Shown here: one piece after another, positions 23,814-36,744 of the stretch
How the letters are laid out: every line of letters begins with the position of its first letter
Position numbering within the stretch: position 1 is the stretch's first letter
From: Antilocapra americana
Lineage: Eukaryota > Chordata > Mammalia > Artiodactyla > Antilocapridae
Assembly (NCBI GenBank): GCA_007570785.1
Contig: ML661383.1
Location: forward strand, 310,240 to 374,239
DNA: 64,000 bases
Reading direction: 5' to 3'
Translations under genes and position numbers: made by a program
Notes under the pieces: generated by a model
Told to the model about the DNA's origin: nothing
What the model saw: only the letters and a program-made list of their open reading frames with translations
Databases searched by the model: none

Positions 23814-25339
23814 ACTTAGGTGTATCTGACTCTTTTAAAATATTGCTTGTGTACCCTTACTTTTCATAGTTTATATTTTCTACTTGATATTTTTGCCTTA
23901 AGTTCATAAGAATTTTCTTGGGAGGGAGATTGTTCTTTTTCAGGTGTATCCTCCTTCATCCATTAATTTTTACATATTCTGTGAACGTGTACTTAATTTT
24001 ATTAGCCAAAACAGTGCATAGTTACAAGAGAAGTGCTCCCATTTTTAATAGATGAGATTAACATGTGAGTATAGTGACTGTAGACATATACTGCAGTTAT
24101 TATCACCTCAAATTGTATTTTTTATTTGCTGAGCATTTTGTTACTTTTTAAAATTTCTTTGTTTTATAGGATTGATAAAGTCCTTTTCATATAGAATTTT
24201 TTCTTTAATGGTTTATAAAATATATATGTTAGTCTTTCCATAGCACATTTAATGTTTTACCATAGATATATTAATTCCAATTAAAATTAATTAGAATATT
24301 TGTCCTCTTATAGGATAAGACATAAAATCAGTGAAATGGTTTCTCTTTGAACTTATTTTCCCCTTTTCTGTATTATTTATATCTATATTTTTAATTCTAG
24401 TTCACTTTGAATACAAAATTTGCATTATTTATTTACTTTTTGTTTACAATAAATATTATTCATACTTTCTGATTTGCTATATAAATTTTTTTGTTCACCC
24501 TTGCTTCCCTTGTCCCTTTTAAAATACCTGGATTTATTTATCTGCTGCATTAACTTCTCTTTGTAATGAATGATAGTCTTTAGTAATCTAATCACTGAGG
24601 GTCTCTAGATAATACATTTCTGCATCATTTCCCTAAAATGTTGACAGTGTACCCTTTCACTTGAGCGCCAGTAGAGAGTAACTAAATGACAATTTATCAG
24701 TGTTTTCCATTTACTCTGAAGCTATGACTCCCCTGTTTACTGATTCATTCCTGCCTATAAAATATCTGCTAATTTGATTGTTGTACTTTTCCAGATCAGT
24801 CTTTCTCTTTTATTTTGATATTTGTCTTTTTCTTGATGTTCTACACTTCAGTATGTAATGTCTAATTGATGATTTTTCTAAAATTTACTCAGCTCTGCTA
24901 ATGTAACCTGGTGATGCTTTTAGTCTGAGGATCTAAACATTATTTGGTGCTAAAAATAGTTAATCATGATATTCCCTCTATCTTTAAATAGTTTTCAAAT
25001 GTTCCTTTATCCTCATGTCAGTATTCCCTTCCTTATTAACTTCTTTTAACTATATGATGGAGCTACTCATTCTAGCCACATTTATTTCTTTGCATGCGTC
25101 ATTTCAGTCTGTTTATGTTTATTCTCCAACTCACTAAAGCTTTTTTCAGATGTGTTGCACCTAATATCTGTTATGTTTGTTAACTGTGTGTGAGAATTTT
25201 TATTTGAACATCTGAGTATTTTCATTTCTCAAATCATCTTTTTTCATATTCATCATTTCTTATTTGTATATTTTTTCTATTGCTATTTAATGACTTACCA
25301 AAATCTGCTGACTGGAAAAAAAACACACACTCATTGTCA
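23814..25339. other. Unassigned AT-rich sequence
   Basis: No exon. The T-rich, low-complexity texture of 24740-25300 could be antisense old LINE sequence, but I cannot assign it. Confidence 0.4.
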
Positions 25340-25830
25340 CAGCTTCTGTGAACCAGGAGTCCTGGCATGGCCTAGCTGGACATTGCTCCAGGTCATAAAA
25401 TGCTATGGCCATGGTGTGGGCCACGTTGCATTTTATTCTGGTAACTTAACTGGGGGAAAATAGGATTCCAAGTTCATTTAGGTTGCTGTCGGTGTTCATT
25501 TCCTCATGACTCTTTAACTGAGGTCCTCAATTCTTCTTATTGATTGTTGACTTGTGGGCTCCACCAGGTTTTGGAAGCTGCCCACCATTCCCTGCCATAA
25601 GGATGGATCTTCACAGATACTTTTACAATATGAAAGCTTACTTCTTCAAGGCCAACAGATGCCTCTATGTCTATGTCTGTCTCCCCAGTGGCTAGGAGTC
25701 TTACATGAGATACATAATCATGGGAGTAACATCCCATTATCTTTGTCAAGTTCTATTGTTTAGAAGCAAGTCATAGATTCCACCTGTACTCCAGGGAGTA
25801 TACTAAGTGTGACACGTTGGGGTGTCATCT
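25340..25830. mobile_element. Ancient mammalian interspersed repeat (family not assigned)
   Basis: The block order 'cacagcttctgtgaaccaggagtcc', a 'ggaaaataggattccaagttcattt' segment, 'gacttgtgggctccaccagg', 'cttacttcttcaaggccaac', 'ataatcatgggagtaacatcc' and 'ttctattgtttagaagcaag' matches a widespread old mammalian element that I recognise but cannot name. The frames at 25537-25749 and 25554-25763 are chance. Confidence 0.55.
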
Positions 25831-26689
25831 ATTATATATTAATCACATTATTTAATAAGTTACTTTATTCATTGCAGGGTTTCTGCTGTTAATACCTTTA
25901 GACATCAGCAACTATATTCATGGTCCTCTGGGGAATGCTGCATAATATCCATAATATTTCTATTGATTGATGTTCAGTATCATTAATTTTTTTGCATTTT
26001 CTGTTAAAAACGGTAATTTTTGTTTGAAAGCTTATGAGTGCTAAGATTTTTGTTTGAAAGTTCATGTTAGATGAGATTATTTTTCTTTATGATATTTCAT
26101 CTTTTTGCATGACATTTCATTTGACTCTTCACAGTCATCAGTGTTGCAGGTTCTTGGCATGGGTCTTATGTTAGGAAACTTAGTGCTTTGTACTACCTGA
26201 GGAACAGTCTGCCCACCAAGACTAACTTATCTGTGAGGTATAGGTGGCATAGTGCCCAGATTCTACAATATTCTTGGGGCCTGGGGAAATGTTTTCATTT
26301 TAATATCTTTTAAAATAAAAATAAAAAGGAATAATAAGAAATACATAGCAATGAATCTTGCCTGGCTTATATTCACCTTCATACTAGCACAGTTATATAA
26401 ATAAATAAATAAATGTATTTACTGAGGAAGGGGCCCACAAAGACAAAATGAATAGAACTCATAACAGCCGTGCAGTCATGATACTACCCCACTGGACATT
26501 TTAGCTATATGTAATATTAGCTTATACTGTTCTCATTTCCAGCAGGGAGAAAAATCACCATTCTCTGGTACTTGTAGATCTGTTTGGTTTAACAATTTTA
26601 GAATCTCATTCACTTGCATAGATGTAAGGAAAGAAGAAACTCCTTAACATTTGTGGTATAAAAAAATGGACTACTTATAGAACTGTCCA
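25831..26689. other. Unassigned sequence with a short (AAAT)n tract
   Basis: An aaat/taaa tract lies at about 26396-26415. No gene. Confidence 0.45.
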
Positions 26690-29600
26690 CAGAACTGTGT
26701 TTGAGTGTCTCCTGTGAAGGTGAGGGGGGGCAAGGGTTCTGGGTGCAGCAGACCTGGGTATAGCATAAGCCCTTTTGGAGGAGGTCGCCATTAACTCCAC
26801 CATAGAGCCACCAGATCTTACACAGGATTGGGGAAACAGACTGTTTGATGGTACAAACAGAACCATGTGCACCCCGGACCCAGGAGAAAGGAATAGTGAT
26901 CCCACAAGAGACTGACCTAGACTTGCCCGTGAGTGTCTAGGAGTCTCTGGCGGAGGTTGGGTTGATGGTGGCCTGATACAGGTCAAGGGCCCTGAGTGCT
27001 GCAGTGTGTGGATGAGACGTTTTGAAGGACGTAGCCATTACCTTCCTTACCTGCACCATAGTTTGGCCTCATGTCAAACAACAGGGAGGGAACACAGTCC
27101 TGACCATCAACAGAAAATTGGATTCAAGGTTTACTGAGCATGGCTCCACCCATCAGAACAAGACCCAGTTTCCTCCTCAGTCAGTCGCTCCCATTAGGAA
27201 GCTTCCATAAACCTCTTATCCTTATCTATCAGAGGGCAGACATACTGAAAACCACAGTCACAGAAAGCCTACCAAACTGATCGCATGGACCACAGCCTAT
27301 TCTTGCCTTGAGAATCCCATGAATAGCATGAAAAGGCAAAAAGATATGACACTGAATGATGAACTCCCCAGGTCAGTAGGTGCCCAATATGCTATAGAAG
27401 ATCAGTGGAGAAAACTGACTCCAGAAAGAATGAAGAGATGCAGCCATACCAAAAACAACACCCAGTTGTGGATGGGACTGGAGATGAAATTAAAATCCAA
27501 TGCTGTAAAGAGAAAAATTGCATAGGAACCTGGAATGTTAGGTCCATGAATCAAGGCAAATTGGAAGTGGTTAAACAGGAAACAGCAAGAGTGAACATCC
27601 ACATTTTAGCAATCAGTGAACTAAAATGGACTGAAATGGATGAATGTAACTCAGATGACCGCTTTATCTACTACTGTGGGCAAGAATCCCTTAGAAAAAA
27701 TGGAGTAGCCTTCATAGTCAAGGAGAGAGACCAAAATGCAGTACTTGGGTGCAATCTCAAAAATGACAGAACAATCTCTGTTCATTTCCAAGGCAAACCA
27801 TTCAGTATCATAGAAATCCAAGTCTATGCCCAGACCAGTAATGCTGAAGAAGCTTAATGGTTCTATGAAGACCTATAAGACGTTATAGAACCTACACCCC
27901 AAAAGATGTTCTTTTCACTATAGGGGACTGGAATGCAAAAGTAGGAAGTCAAGAGATACCTGAAGTAACAGGCAGATTTTGCCTTGGAGTACAAAATGAA
28001 GCAGGTGAAGGCTAACAGAGTTCTGCCAAGAGAATGCACAGGTTATAGCAAACACCCTCTTTCAACAATACATAGGAAGACTCTACACATGGACGTCACC
28101 AAACGGTCAATACTGAAATCAGATTGATTATATCCTTTGCAGGCAAAGATGGAGAACTTCTATAAAGTCAGCAAAATCAAGACGGGAGCTGACTGTGGAT
28201 CAGATCATGAACTCCTTATTGCCAAATTCAGACTTCAATTGAAGAAAGTAGGGAAAACCACTAGACCATTCAGGTATGACCTATATCAAATCCCTGATTA
28301 TTATACAGTGGAAGTGACAGATAGATTCAAGGGATTAGATCTGACAGACAGAGTGCCTGAAGGACTATGGACAGAGGTTCGTTAACATTGTACAAGAAGC
28401 AGTGATCAAGACCATCCCCAAGAAAAAGAAGTGCAAAAAGGCAAAATGGTAGTCTGAGGAGGCCTTATAGATAGCTGAGAAAAGAAGAGAAGCTAAAGGC
28501 AAAGGAGAAAAGGAAAGATACACCCATTTGAATTCAGAGTTCGAAAGACTAGGAAGGAGAGATAGGAAAGACTTCCTCAGTGATCAATGCGAAAAAATAG
28601 AGGAAAAAATAGAATGGGAAAATCTAGAGATCTCTTCAACAAAATAAGAGATACCAAGGGAACATTTCATGAAAAGTTGGGTACAATAAAGGACAGAAAT
28701 GGTATGGGCCTAACAGAAGGAGAAGATATTAAGAGATGGCAAGAAAATACAGAAGAACTGTTGAAAAAAGGTCTTCACAACCCAGATAATTATGATAGTG
28801 TGATCACTCACCTAGAGCCAGACATCCTGGAATGTCAAGTCAAGTGGGCCTTAGGAAGCATTACTACGAACAAAGCTAGTGGAGGTGATAGGATTCCAGT
28901 GAGCTATTGAAATCCTAAAAGATGATGTTGTGAAAGTGCTGCATTCAATATGTAAGCAAATTTGGAAAATTCAGTAGTGGCCACAGGACTGGAAAAGGTT
29001 AGTTTTCATTCCAATCCCAAAGAAACACAATGCCAAATAATGTTTGAACTACTGCACAATTGTATTCATCTGACCTGCTAGCAAAATAATGCTCAAAGTT
29101 CTCCAAGCCAGGCTTCAACGGTATGTGAACCGTGAACTTCTAGGTGTTCAAGCTGGATTTAGAAAAGGCAGAGGAACCAGAGATCAATTGCCAACATTCC
29201 TTGGATCATCGAAAAAGTGAGAGAGTTCCAGAAAAACATCTACTTCTGTTTTATTGACTATACCAAAGTCTTTGACTGTGGGGATCACAAACTGTGGAAA
29301 ATTGTTAAATAGATGGGAATACCAGACCACCTGCCCTGCTCCTGAGAAATCTGTATGCAGGTCAAGAAGCAACATTTAGAACTGGACATGGAAAAACAGA
29401 TTGGTTCCAAATCGGGAAAGGAATACGTCAAGGCTGTATATTGTCACCCTGCTTATTTAACATATATGCAGAGTACATCATGAGAAATGCTGGACTGGAT
29501 GAAGCACAAGCTGGAGTCAAGATTTTTGGGTGAAGTATCAATAACCTCACATATGCAGGTAACACCACCATTATGGCAGAAAGCGAAGAAGAACTGAAGA

Positions 29601-30318
29601 GCCTCAAGATGAAAGTGAAAGAGGAGAGTGAAAAAGTTGGTTTAAACTCAACATTCAGAAAACTAAGATCTGATCCCATCACTTCATAGCAAATAGATGG
29701 GGAAACAATGGAAACAGTGACAGACTAATTTTGGGGGCTCCAAAATCACTGCAGATGGTGATTGCAGCCATGAAATTAAAAGACACTTGCTCCTTGGAAG
29801 AAAAGCTCTGACCACCCTAGTCAGCATATTAAAAAGGAGAGACATTACTTTGCCAACAAAAGTTCGTCTAGTCAAAGCTATGGTTTATCCATTAGTCATG
29901 TATGGATGTGAGAGCTGGACTATAATGAAAGCTGAGCACTTTAGAATTGATGCTTTTGAACTGTGGTGTTGGAGAAGACTGTTGAGAGTCCCTTGGACTG
30001 CAAGAAGGTCAAACCAGTCAATCCTAAAGGAAGTCAGTTCTGAATATTTATTGGAAGGACTGATGCTGAAACTGAAACTCCAGTACTTTGGCCACCTGAT
30101 GAGAAGAACTGACTCTTGAAAAGACTCTGATGCTGGGAAAAATTGAAGGCAGAAGGAGAAAGGGTCGACAGAGTATAAGATGATTGAATGGCAAAACTGA
30201 CTTGGTGGACATGAGTTTGGACAAGTTCTGGGTTTCAGTGGTACAGGAAAGCCTGGCATGCTGTAGTCCATGGGGTTGCAAAGAGTAAGAAATGACTGAG
30301 TGACTGAACTGAACATGG
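26690..30318 (+). mobile_element. Near-full-length BovB (RTE-type LINE), disabled
   Basis: BovB encodes one protein with an APE-type endonuclease followed by RT. Here a GC-richer leader (about 26690-27310) precedes the coding part, which starts around the ATG at 27319. Endonuclease signatures survive: WNVRSMNQGKLEVVKQE in the 27405-27857 frame, SELKW, GDWNAK at 27923-27940 and SDH at 28200-28208. RT motif A is near 29250-29280 (FIDYTKVFD). The catalytic YADD box reads YAGN at 29552-29563, losing both aspartates. The protein end (29787-30119, e.g. VMYGCESW) and the terminal gactgaactgaac follow. Frames are broken by a shift near 27405, an early stop at 27855 and further stops. I could not define a TSD, so the 5' limit is approximate. 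Confidence 0.93.
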
Positions 30319-30358
30319 AATAAGATGTATTCATCCATTGATCTGCTCTGTATCTGCG

Positions 30359-30575
30359 TGGGCTTCCCAGGTGCCATAGTGCTAAAGAATCTGCCTGGCA
30401 GTGCAGGAGACACGGTTTCAGTCCGTGAGTTGGGAAGATCTCCTGGATTAAGAAATGGTAGCCCACTCTAGTATTCTTGCCTGGAAAATCCCATGGACCG
30501 AAGATCCTTGGTTCTATAATCCATGGGATCACAGAATTGCGCACATCTGTTTGACTGAGCACACACGCATACTCC
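30359..30575 (+). mobile_element. Bov-tA SINE, sense
   Basis: Head (gggcttcccaggtgccatag), gttgggaagatctcctgg, 'agtattcttgcctggaaaatc' and a gactgagcacacacgcat end are in order. It follows the BovB copy by about 40 bp. Confidence 0.92.
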
Positions 30576-31704
30576 TGGGTACCGAATGAATGGGAAGACC
30601 CAAAGTTTTTTATCTGTAGAGGACAATGTATGCAGCATTGGCTGCTGGGTTGTGGGGCCATCTGTAGCAAAGTTACTACAGATTAACTTTGCTATCCAGG
30701 AAGGGAGAGGAGTATCAGAAAGACTAGATGGGATGATAAAAGTTGTATTCTCATTATAAGTTTGTTGCAAGTGAGTGTAACCTCTTAGCAGATATCCTGA
30801 AGACCTGATGTTTTCAGCAAAGAAAAATAAGATTATTGTAGCCTTCTTGTGCTGAGGTTGCTCTTTGCTTCCAATAACACCATTATCCGTCCCCCTGAAA
30901 TACATGATGACTTCCATTGATGACAATGGATCCTTAAAGAGACATTATCGATATTAAGCATCACTAGGGTAAAATTTCCTAAGTGTGTTTGTATAATGTA
31001 TTGGACTCCAGTTTTTACATTATGGTATATAATAAAATGTAAGACTATAAGGTAAAATCAGAAAAAGAAGGTCTACATTGATTTAATTAAGCATCATTTT
31101 CAAAATACTCCTATATATTCAATGAAAAAACAAGTTATCTTGTCATAAAAATGATTGGTGTGGCCAGTTGCACATAATTTTAGTTTTTGTTGATAAGAAA
31201 GGGAGATAAGATGAAGACTGCCTTTAATTAGAATATTTCAAGGTAAAATCGGTAAACATGGTTTTAAATTCCTTATTCAGTAATGTATAGCCAATCTTCA
31301 ATTCCTTAAAAGTTGTATTTGGATTTTAACTGATTTATCTCAAAACTTTAATTGTCCAAGAAAAACAATCCAGTTATGTTTGAAGAAATTTAGTTTTATT
31401 CATCTTTTCTTCCTTGGCTGGTGAATGGTGCTTTTCTTTCCAGCTAATGACCTAGCCTAGAGATGAGTTTTAACACTAGCTGAAAGAAATTGCTTACCTT
31501 AAGAAATGGGAGGGAATAGTCATTTTTAGCATGAAATATTTCTTACAATTATGCTTTGCTGTCATGGAACTCTTACTTGTGAAATGTGTTCTTCATCAAT
31601 AGTCATGGAATGGAAGAGATGAATTTATTATGCAAAAATTAGCAATATTCCTGCTGTAATACTCTATCCTATATATCCAAATTCAAAATAGCTCATCATT
31701 GGTC
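30576..31704. other. Unassigned sequence
   Basis: No gene or assigned repeat. Minus frames running from here into 30468-30926 are chance extensions of the SINE. Confidence 0.45.
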
Positions 31705-31720
31705 AAAATATCCTGTTTCA

Positions 31721-32565
31721 CACTCTCTGACATAAACCAAAGCGGGATACTCCATGACCCACCTCCCAGAATATTGGAAATAAAAGCACGAATAAACAAA
31801 TGGGACCTAATTAAAATTAAAAGCTTCTGCACAACAAAGGAAACTATAAGCAAGGTGAAAAGACAGCCTTCAGAATGGGAGAAAATAATAGCCAATGAAG
31901 CAATGGACAAACAATTAATCTCAAAAATATACAAGCAACTTCTGCAGCTCCATGCTAGAAAAATAAACGACCCAATCAAAAAGTGGGCCAAAGAACTTAA
32001 CAGACGTTTCTCCAAAGAAGACATAAAAATGGCTAACAAACACATGAAAAGATGCTCAACATCACTCATTATCAGAGAAATGCAAATCAAAACCACAATG
32101 AGGTACCACTTTACACCAGTCAGAATGGTTGCAATCCAAAAATCTACAAGCAATAAATGCTGGAGAGGATGTGGAGAAAAGGGAACTGTCTTACACTGTT
32201 GGTGGGAATGCAAGCTAGTACAGCCACTATGGAAAACAGTGTGGAGGTTCCTTAAAAAACTGCAAATAGACCTGCCATATGACCCAGCAATCCCACTGCT
32301 GGGCATATACACCGAGGAAACCAGAATTGAAAGAGCCACGTGTACCCCAATGTTCATCGCCGCATTGTTTACAATAGCCAGGANNNNNNNNNNNNNNNNN
32401 NNNNNNNNNNNNNNNNNNNNNNNNNNNNNNNNNNNNNNNNNNNNNNNNNNNNNNNNNNNNNNNNNNNNNNNNNNNNNNNNNNNGGGGGGGGGGGGGGGGG
32501 TTCTGGAGGGGGAGCATATGTAAAACCATGGTGATATCATGTCATTGTATGACAAACTAATAAAA
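31721..32565 (+). mobile_element. Young ruminant L1 3' end, sense, containing an assembly gap
   Basis: It begins abruptly inside ORF2 (cactctctgacataaacc), is 5'-truncated, and stays open as ORF2p from the start of the element up to the Ns (MEIKAR-type region reads [16 protein letters not shown] here; later CWRGCGEKG and HCWWECK). After the gap come a 17-G run and the 3'UTR end (ttctggagggggagcatatg) with an A-rich tail. A perfect 16-bp TSD (aaaatatcctgtttca) lies at 31705-31720 and 32566-32581. It is nearly identical to the sense part of the L1 at 61.6-62.7 kb, so it is a recent insertion. Confidence 0.95.
32384..32483. other. Assembly gap (100 N)
   Basis: Exactly 100 Ns, the usual placeholder for a gap of unknown size. 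By comparison with the L1 at 61.2-62.7 kb, about 420 nt (end of ORF2 and most of the 3'UTR) should lie here. Confidence 0.98.
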
Positions 32566-32581
32566 AAAATATCCTGTTTCA

Positions 32582-33225
32582 GCCTATGTGATTCACTTCT
32601 AAGAGAAATTTATAAGGCAGAAAAGACCTATATGTATTTAAAATACACTGATTAGTTATTAAAGACCTGTTCTTATTGTTTCATACCCTCCCAGAGATTT
32701 TTATACTCTAGGGCAATAGAACACAGTTTGAGATGAGTGAAAACTATTTCTTTCTTTTGTATAGTGAAAGTCTTTGTTTAGAGTAAGTAGAAAGATCTCG
32801 AATTGATTACTTTAAAATTAACTGTGTCCACATAATATTTAAATGTATATTTTCAGTTTTTAAAGTATTAGCATTTTTCATAAGATAAAATTTGAGTTCA
32901 ATATTAGAATTTTATTGTATATCTGAACTAGAATGCAGCAGTGACATTATTTTTTTTTCATTTTTTATTTGTTGTTGTTGTAAATGCAAGCTATTTGTTA
33001 GAGGCCTATTCACTCATTGTTTATTATTAGTAGTAGTAGTCGTGCTGCTGTTATTATTTATGAACTGCTATCATCATCAGAGTTAGACTGTTAGAGTACT
33101 TTATGTTTAAGGAAAATGAAATATGTGTGAAGAAGGAGTGATATACAATGCACTCATTGCTTTTTGGAGATTTTTCAGTAAAAGTAAAAGGAAAGAAAAC
33201 AAGACTACGACTAAAATAATAAACA
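32582..33225. other. Unassigned sequence with T-rich and TAG/TTA runs
   Basis: No gene. A T-rich, TTG-repeat stretch (32948-32980) and a tag/tta run (33021-33060) make the 64-codon frame at 32892-33086, which is low-complexity. Confidence 0.5.
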
Positions 33226-33241
33226 TCTAACTGATTTTTAT

Positions 33242-34520
33242 TTATTTTTAATTAGAGGATAATTACTTTACAATATTATATTGGTTTCTGCCATAAATCA
33301 ACATGAATTAGCCATAGGTATATATATGTTCCCTTCCTCTTGAACCTCCCACCTCCTACCCCATTCCAACCCTGTAGGTTGTCACAGAGTACCTGTTTGA
33401 GCTCCCCACATCATATAGCAAATTCAACTGGCTGTCTATTTTATATGTTTCTATGATTCTCATTCTGTACCACCCCGCTTCTGCCACTTAATCCACCAGT
33501 CTGTTCTCTATGTCTGCATCTCCATTGCTGCTCTACAAATATGTTCATCAGTACCATCTTCCTAGATTCCATATATATATAGATATATGCATACATATGT
33601 TAATATGTAATATTTTTCTTTCTTTTCTGACTTACTTCACTCTGTATAATAGGCTGTAGGTTCATCCACCTCATTAAAAGTGACTCAGATACATTCCTTT
33701 TTATAGGTGAGAAATATTCCATTGTATACATGTACCACAGCTTCTTTATCCATACATCTGTTGATGAGCATCTAGATTGCTTGCATGTCCTAGCTATTGT
33801 AAATGGTGCTGCAGTGTACATTGGAGTACATGTCTTTTTCAGCTATGGTTTTCTTAGGGTATGTGCCCAGTAGCGGGATTGCTGGGTCATATAGTAGCTT
33901 TATTCTTAGTTTTTTAAGGAAACTCCATGTTGTGGTCTACATACTGGCTATATCAGTTTACATTCCCACCAACAGGGCAAGAGGGGTCTCTTTGCTCCAC
34001 ACCCTCTCCAGCATTTATTATTTGTATTGGTTTTTTGATGATGGCTGTTCTAAGTGGTATGAGGTGATACCTCATGGTAGTTTTGATTTGTATTTTTCTA
34101 ATAATAAAAAGTGTTTATCATCTTTTCATATTTTTATTAGCCAACTGCATATTTTCTTTGTAGAAATGTCTGTTTAGGTCTTCTGTCCATTTTTTGATTG
34201 GGTTGTTTGTTTTTCTGTTACTGAGCTGCATGAGCTTCTTGTATAGTTTGGAGATTAATCCTTTGTCAGTTGTTTCATTTGCTATTATTCTTTCCCATTT
34301 TGAGGGTTATCTTTTTACCTTGTTTATATTTTTATTTTTCTATACAAAAGATTTTTAGTTTAATTAGGTTCCTTTTTTTTTTTGTTCTTATTTCCATTAC
34401 TCTAGGAGGTGGGTCATAGAGGATCTTGCTGTGATTTATGTCAAAGAGTATTCACCCTAAGTTTTCCTCTTAGTGTTTTAAGTTTCTGGTCTTGCATTTA
34501 GGTCTTTAATCTATTTTGAT
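33242..34520 (-). mobile_element. Older ruminant L1 3' end, antisense, with TSD
   Basis: Minus-strand L1: A-tail and 3'UTR (33242-33620, antisense 'tacaatattatattggtttc'), then ORF2 C-terminus (33640-34060) and upstream ORF2 to 34520. A 16-bp TSD with two mismatches is visible (tctaactgatttttat at 33226-33241, tctaattgacttttat at 34521-34536). Frames are broken by stops, and it is clearly more diverged than the L1 copies at 1.3, 31.7 and 61.2 kb. Confidence 0.9.
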
Positions 34521-34536
34521 TCTAATTGACTTTTAT

Positions 34537-35640
34537 CTCTCTAAATTAATGAATTTTAACATTGGTATAGTTGCTTTATAATTTTAATTAATGGTATAAA
34601 ACATTACATATACAGTTAAAATGTTTTACTTTTATACTTTCTTAGACTTTTTTCCTCCTTAGAGCCAAGTATGACATTACTGTGTATGTGATAAAAATCT
34701 TTTATGTTAAATTTTTAAATGTCTATATTTAGCTTAGTTTTCTTAGCTGAATCTTATTATTTCACTGGTTAAAACTCTTGTATTATAATTTGGTTGCTGT
34801 TTATTTTTTTCCCAGTTTAATTAAAATTTTTCTATTTACTTCTGTTTATCCTGGATATTTTGTTATTTCATTAATTATACCTGTGTGTAAAAAAATTGAT
34901 GTTCCTCTTGCTTGGCATTTGGGTGCTCTCTACCTGAAGAAGACAAATGAGAGGAGTGGCCAGTATGGTAGAGTGTGAGCAAGACAAAGAAACCATTTGT
35001 TTGCCATCAGTTTCGGGAAGAAGTTCAGCTCATATTGTCCAGGATATCTTTCCTCTATTTCTGGCTCTTCACTTGTGCTTGGTTTCCAATGCATGGTGCT
35101 GGGTCTCTTCAGCTGAACTTCTGTGTTTGTGAACATCTATCTCATAGCACATATCCATTTTTGGTTTGGCTAAAGTATATTTCCAGTTTTCAGAATATAT
35201 ATTGAAAGATTTATATTGTGTGTTTATATATATAGAACTATCTGTTTATCCATTTCCACAAACACACATGCACAATTCAGGTTATTTATTCTTTATATAA
35301 GACATTTTTTATTAATATCTGGTTAAACTCATTTTCATTATTTAGGGGCATTAATTTTATGTTTGAGTGCATGAATATGCGAGTGCCTATACACATACTG
35401 TCATCATTTTAATATACAGTTGGGTTTTCACATGTCAACTCATAACATCACCTTGATTAGAAATGTGGAGTTTAAATGTGGGGATGATTTGCCCAGGTGG
35501 AAATTTAGAAATATTTTAATGATACATGAGGTAGTTTCACTTAAATCTTTATAATTCTATTTCCCATTATATCTTTGGTATATTCTAGAATACAGTAGAA
35601 AAACTGAAGCAAATACTGTGCTCCGTGCTCCTGGTAACTT
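34537..35640. other. Unassigned AT-rich sequence
   Basis: No gene. The overlapping frames on both strands at 34930-35205 lie in a slightly GC-richer patch and have no domain. Confidence 0.45.
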
Positions 35641-35654
35641 GTTTTTAGTAGTTA

Positions 35655-35850
35655 CACTGTGTTTGACTCTTTGCAACCCCTTGTATTGTAGCCCACCAGG
35701 CGCCTCTGTCCATGGGATTTCCCCGGCAGGAATACTGCGATGGGTTGTCATTTCCTTCTGTAGGGGATCTTTCTGACCCAGGGATCGAACCTGTGTCTCC
35801 TGCTTGGCAGGCTGTTTCTTTACCAATGAGCCACCACCTGGGAAGCCCCC
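35655..35850 (-). mobile_element. Bov-tA SINE, antisense
   Basis: Body (gtttgactctttgcaacccc), 'ctgtccatgggatttccccgg', 'gacccagggatcgaacctgtg' and the tRNA head ending in gggaagcccc. Close to the family pattern, so relatively young. Confidence 0.93.
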
Positions 35851-35881
35851 TCATAACTTAGTGAGAGGCAATAAAACATAA

Positions 35882-36105
35882 TGGTTAAGACCAGAGTTCC
35901 AAGCCAAAACTTCCAAGATTTCCATTTGATTCTGTGTGCTTTTGGACAATTCACTATGTATTTTTCTGCCTCAGATTCCTTATCTGCAAAATAAGGACAT
36001 CAATAATTTTTCAGAGTCCTTCCAAGGATGATGCTATATGTATATAAGGCAATTAAAGAGTGAGTAACACTGTAGTACATAGTAGAGAGTAATTCTTGTT
36101 GGCCT
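35882..36105 (+). mobile_element. MIR SINE
   Basis: A fairly complete MIR: 'tggttaagaccagagttcc', 'gtgtgcttttggacaattcac', 'ctcagattccttatctgcaaa' followed by 'ataaggacatcaataat' and the 'agtacatagtagagagt' end. Confidence 0.8.
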
Positions 36106-36744
36106 AAGGTTAATATTTGCACTTCCAGCCTTACAGTGGTTCAGATACTATTAGCACCGTTCGAATAGTTGGTAGGAATATTTTTAAACACTAGTAATTT
36201 CGTTTGTCTGAATTTGAAAAATGCATTAAGACAAGTTGTATTTTTTCACATTTCTCTTTAACAGGATAAAATCAGCTAAGCTTTCACTGTAATGCCAAGC
36301 TATTTAATCCATTCAGCCAATGGCTATAAATCATTTACAGAAAATTATATATTATATGGCAATACATTCTACCAATACATAATAACTAATATCAAGCAAG
36401 GTTTTTCTCTAACTTGTTACTTTGCATATGTTAATATCCTGATTTAAGACTAAAAACTTCCTCTTCTTACCTTTCAGTTCTATTCTGTTTGTAAATGACT
36501 ATTCTTGCTACTTCCTATGTAAAACTAATAGATCTTTGGGACTTTGTGTTTTAAACTAATCTTTTAGGCATTCCATCATCTAAATTTAATTTCTAAGGAG
36601 CAAACCTCGAAACAATCTACCTAAGAGTCTGATCTTGTCTAATTTGATGAGTTATCATTCCAAAATCCAATATCAGGTAGGCCTGCTTAATGATTTAACT
36701 GTATTCAGATCTTGCTATTTTTCTTCCTTCATTTTCATATCTAC
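36106..36744. other. Unassigned AT-rich sequence
   Basis: Nothing recognisable. Confidence 0.45.

Noticed and set aside
26675..26986. 103-codon proline-rich minus frame
   Set aside because: Lies opposite the GC-rich BovB 5' leader; low complexity and no recognisable domain.
29885..30926. Large minus-strand frames (261, 152 and 121 codons)
   Set aside because: Antisense of the BovB 3' end and the adjoining Bov-tA. The same frame appears opposite every BovB 3' end here (12.3, 43.0, 58.1 kb).
32227..32555. Long open frames across the N block (e.g. 290 codons minus, 274 plus)
   Set aside because: They are open partly because Ns give no stop codons. The real content is L1 ORF2 on the plus strand; the minus frame is its shadow.
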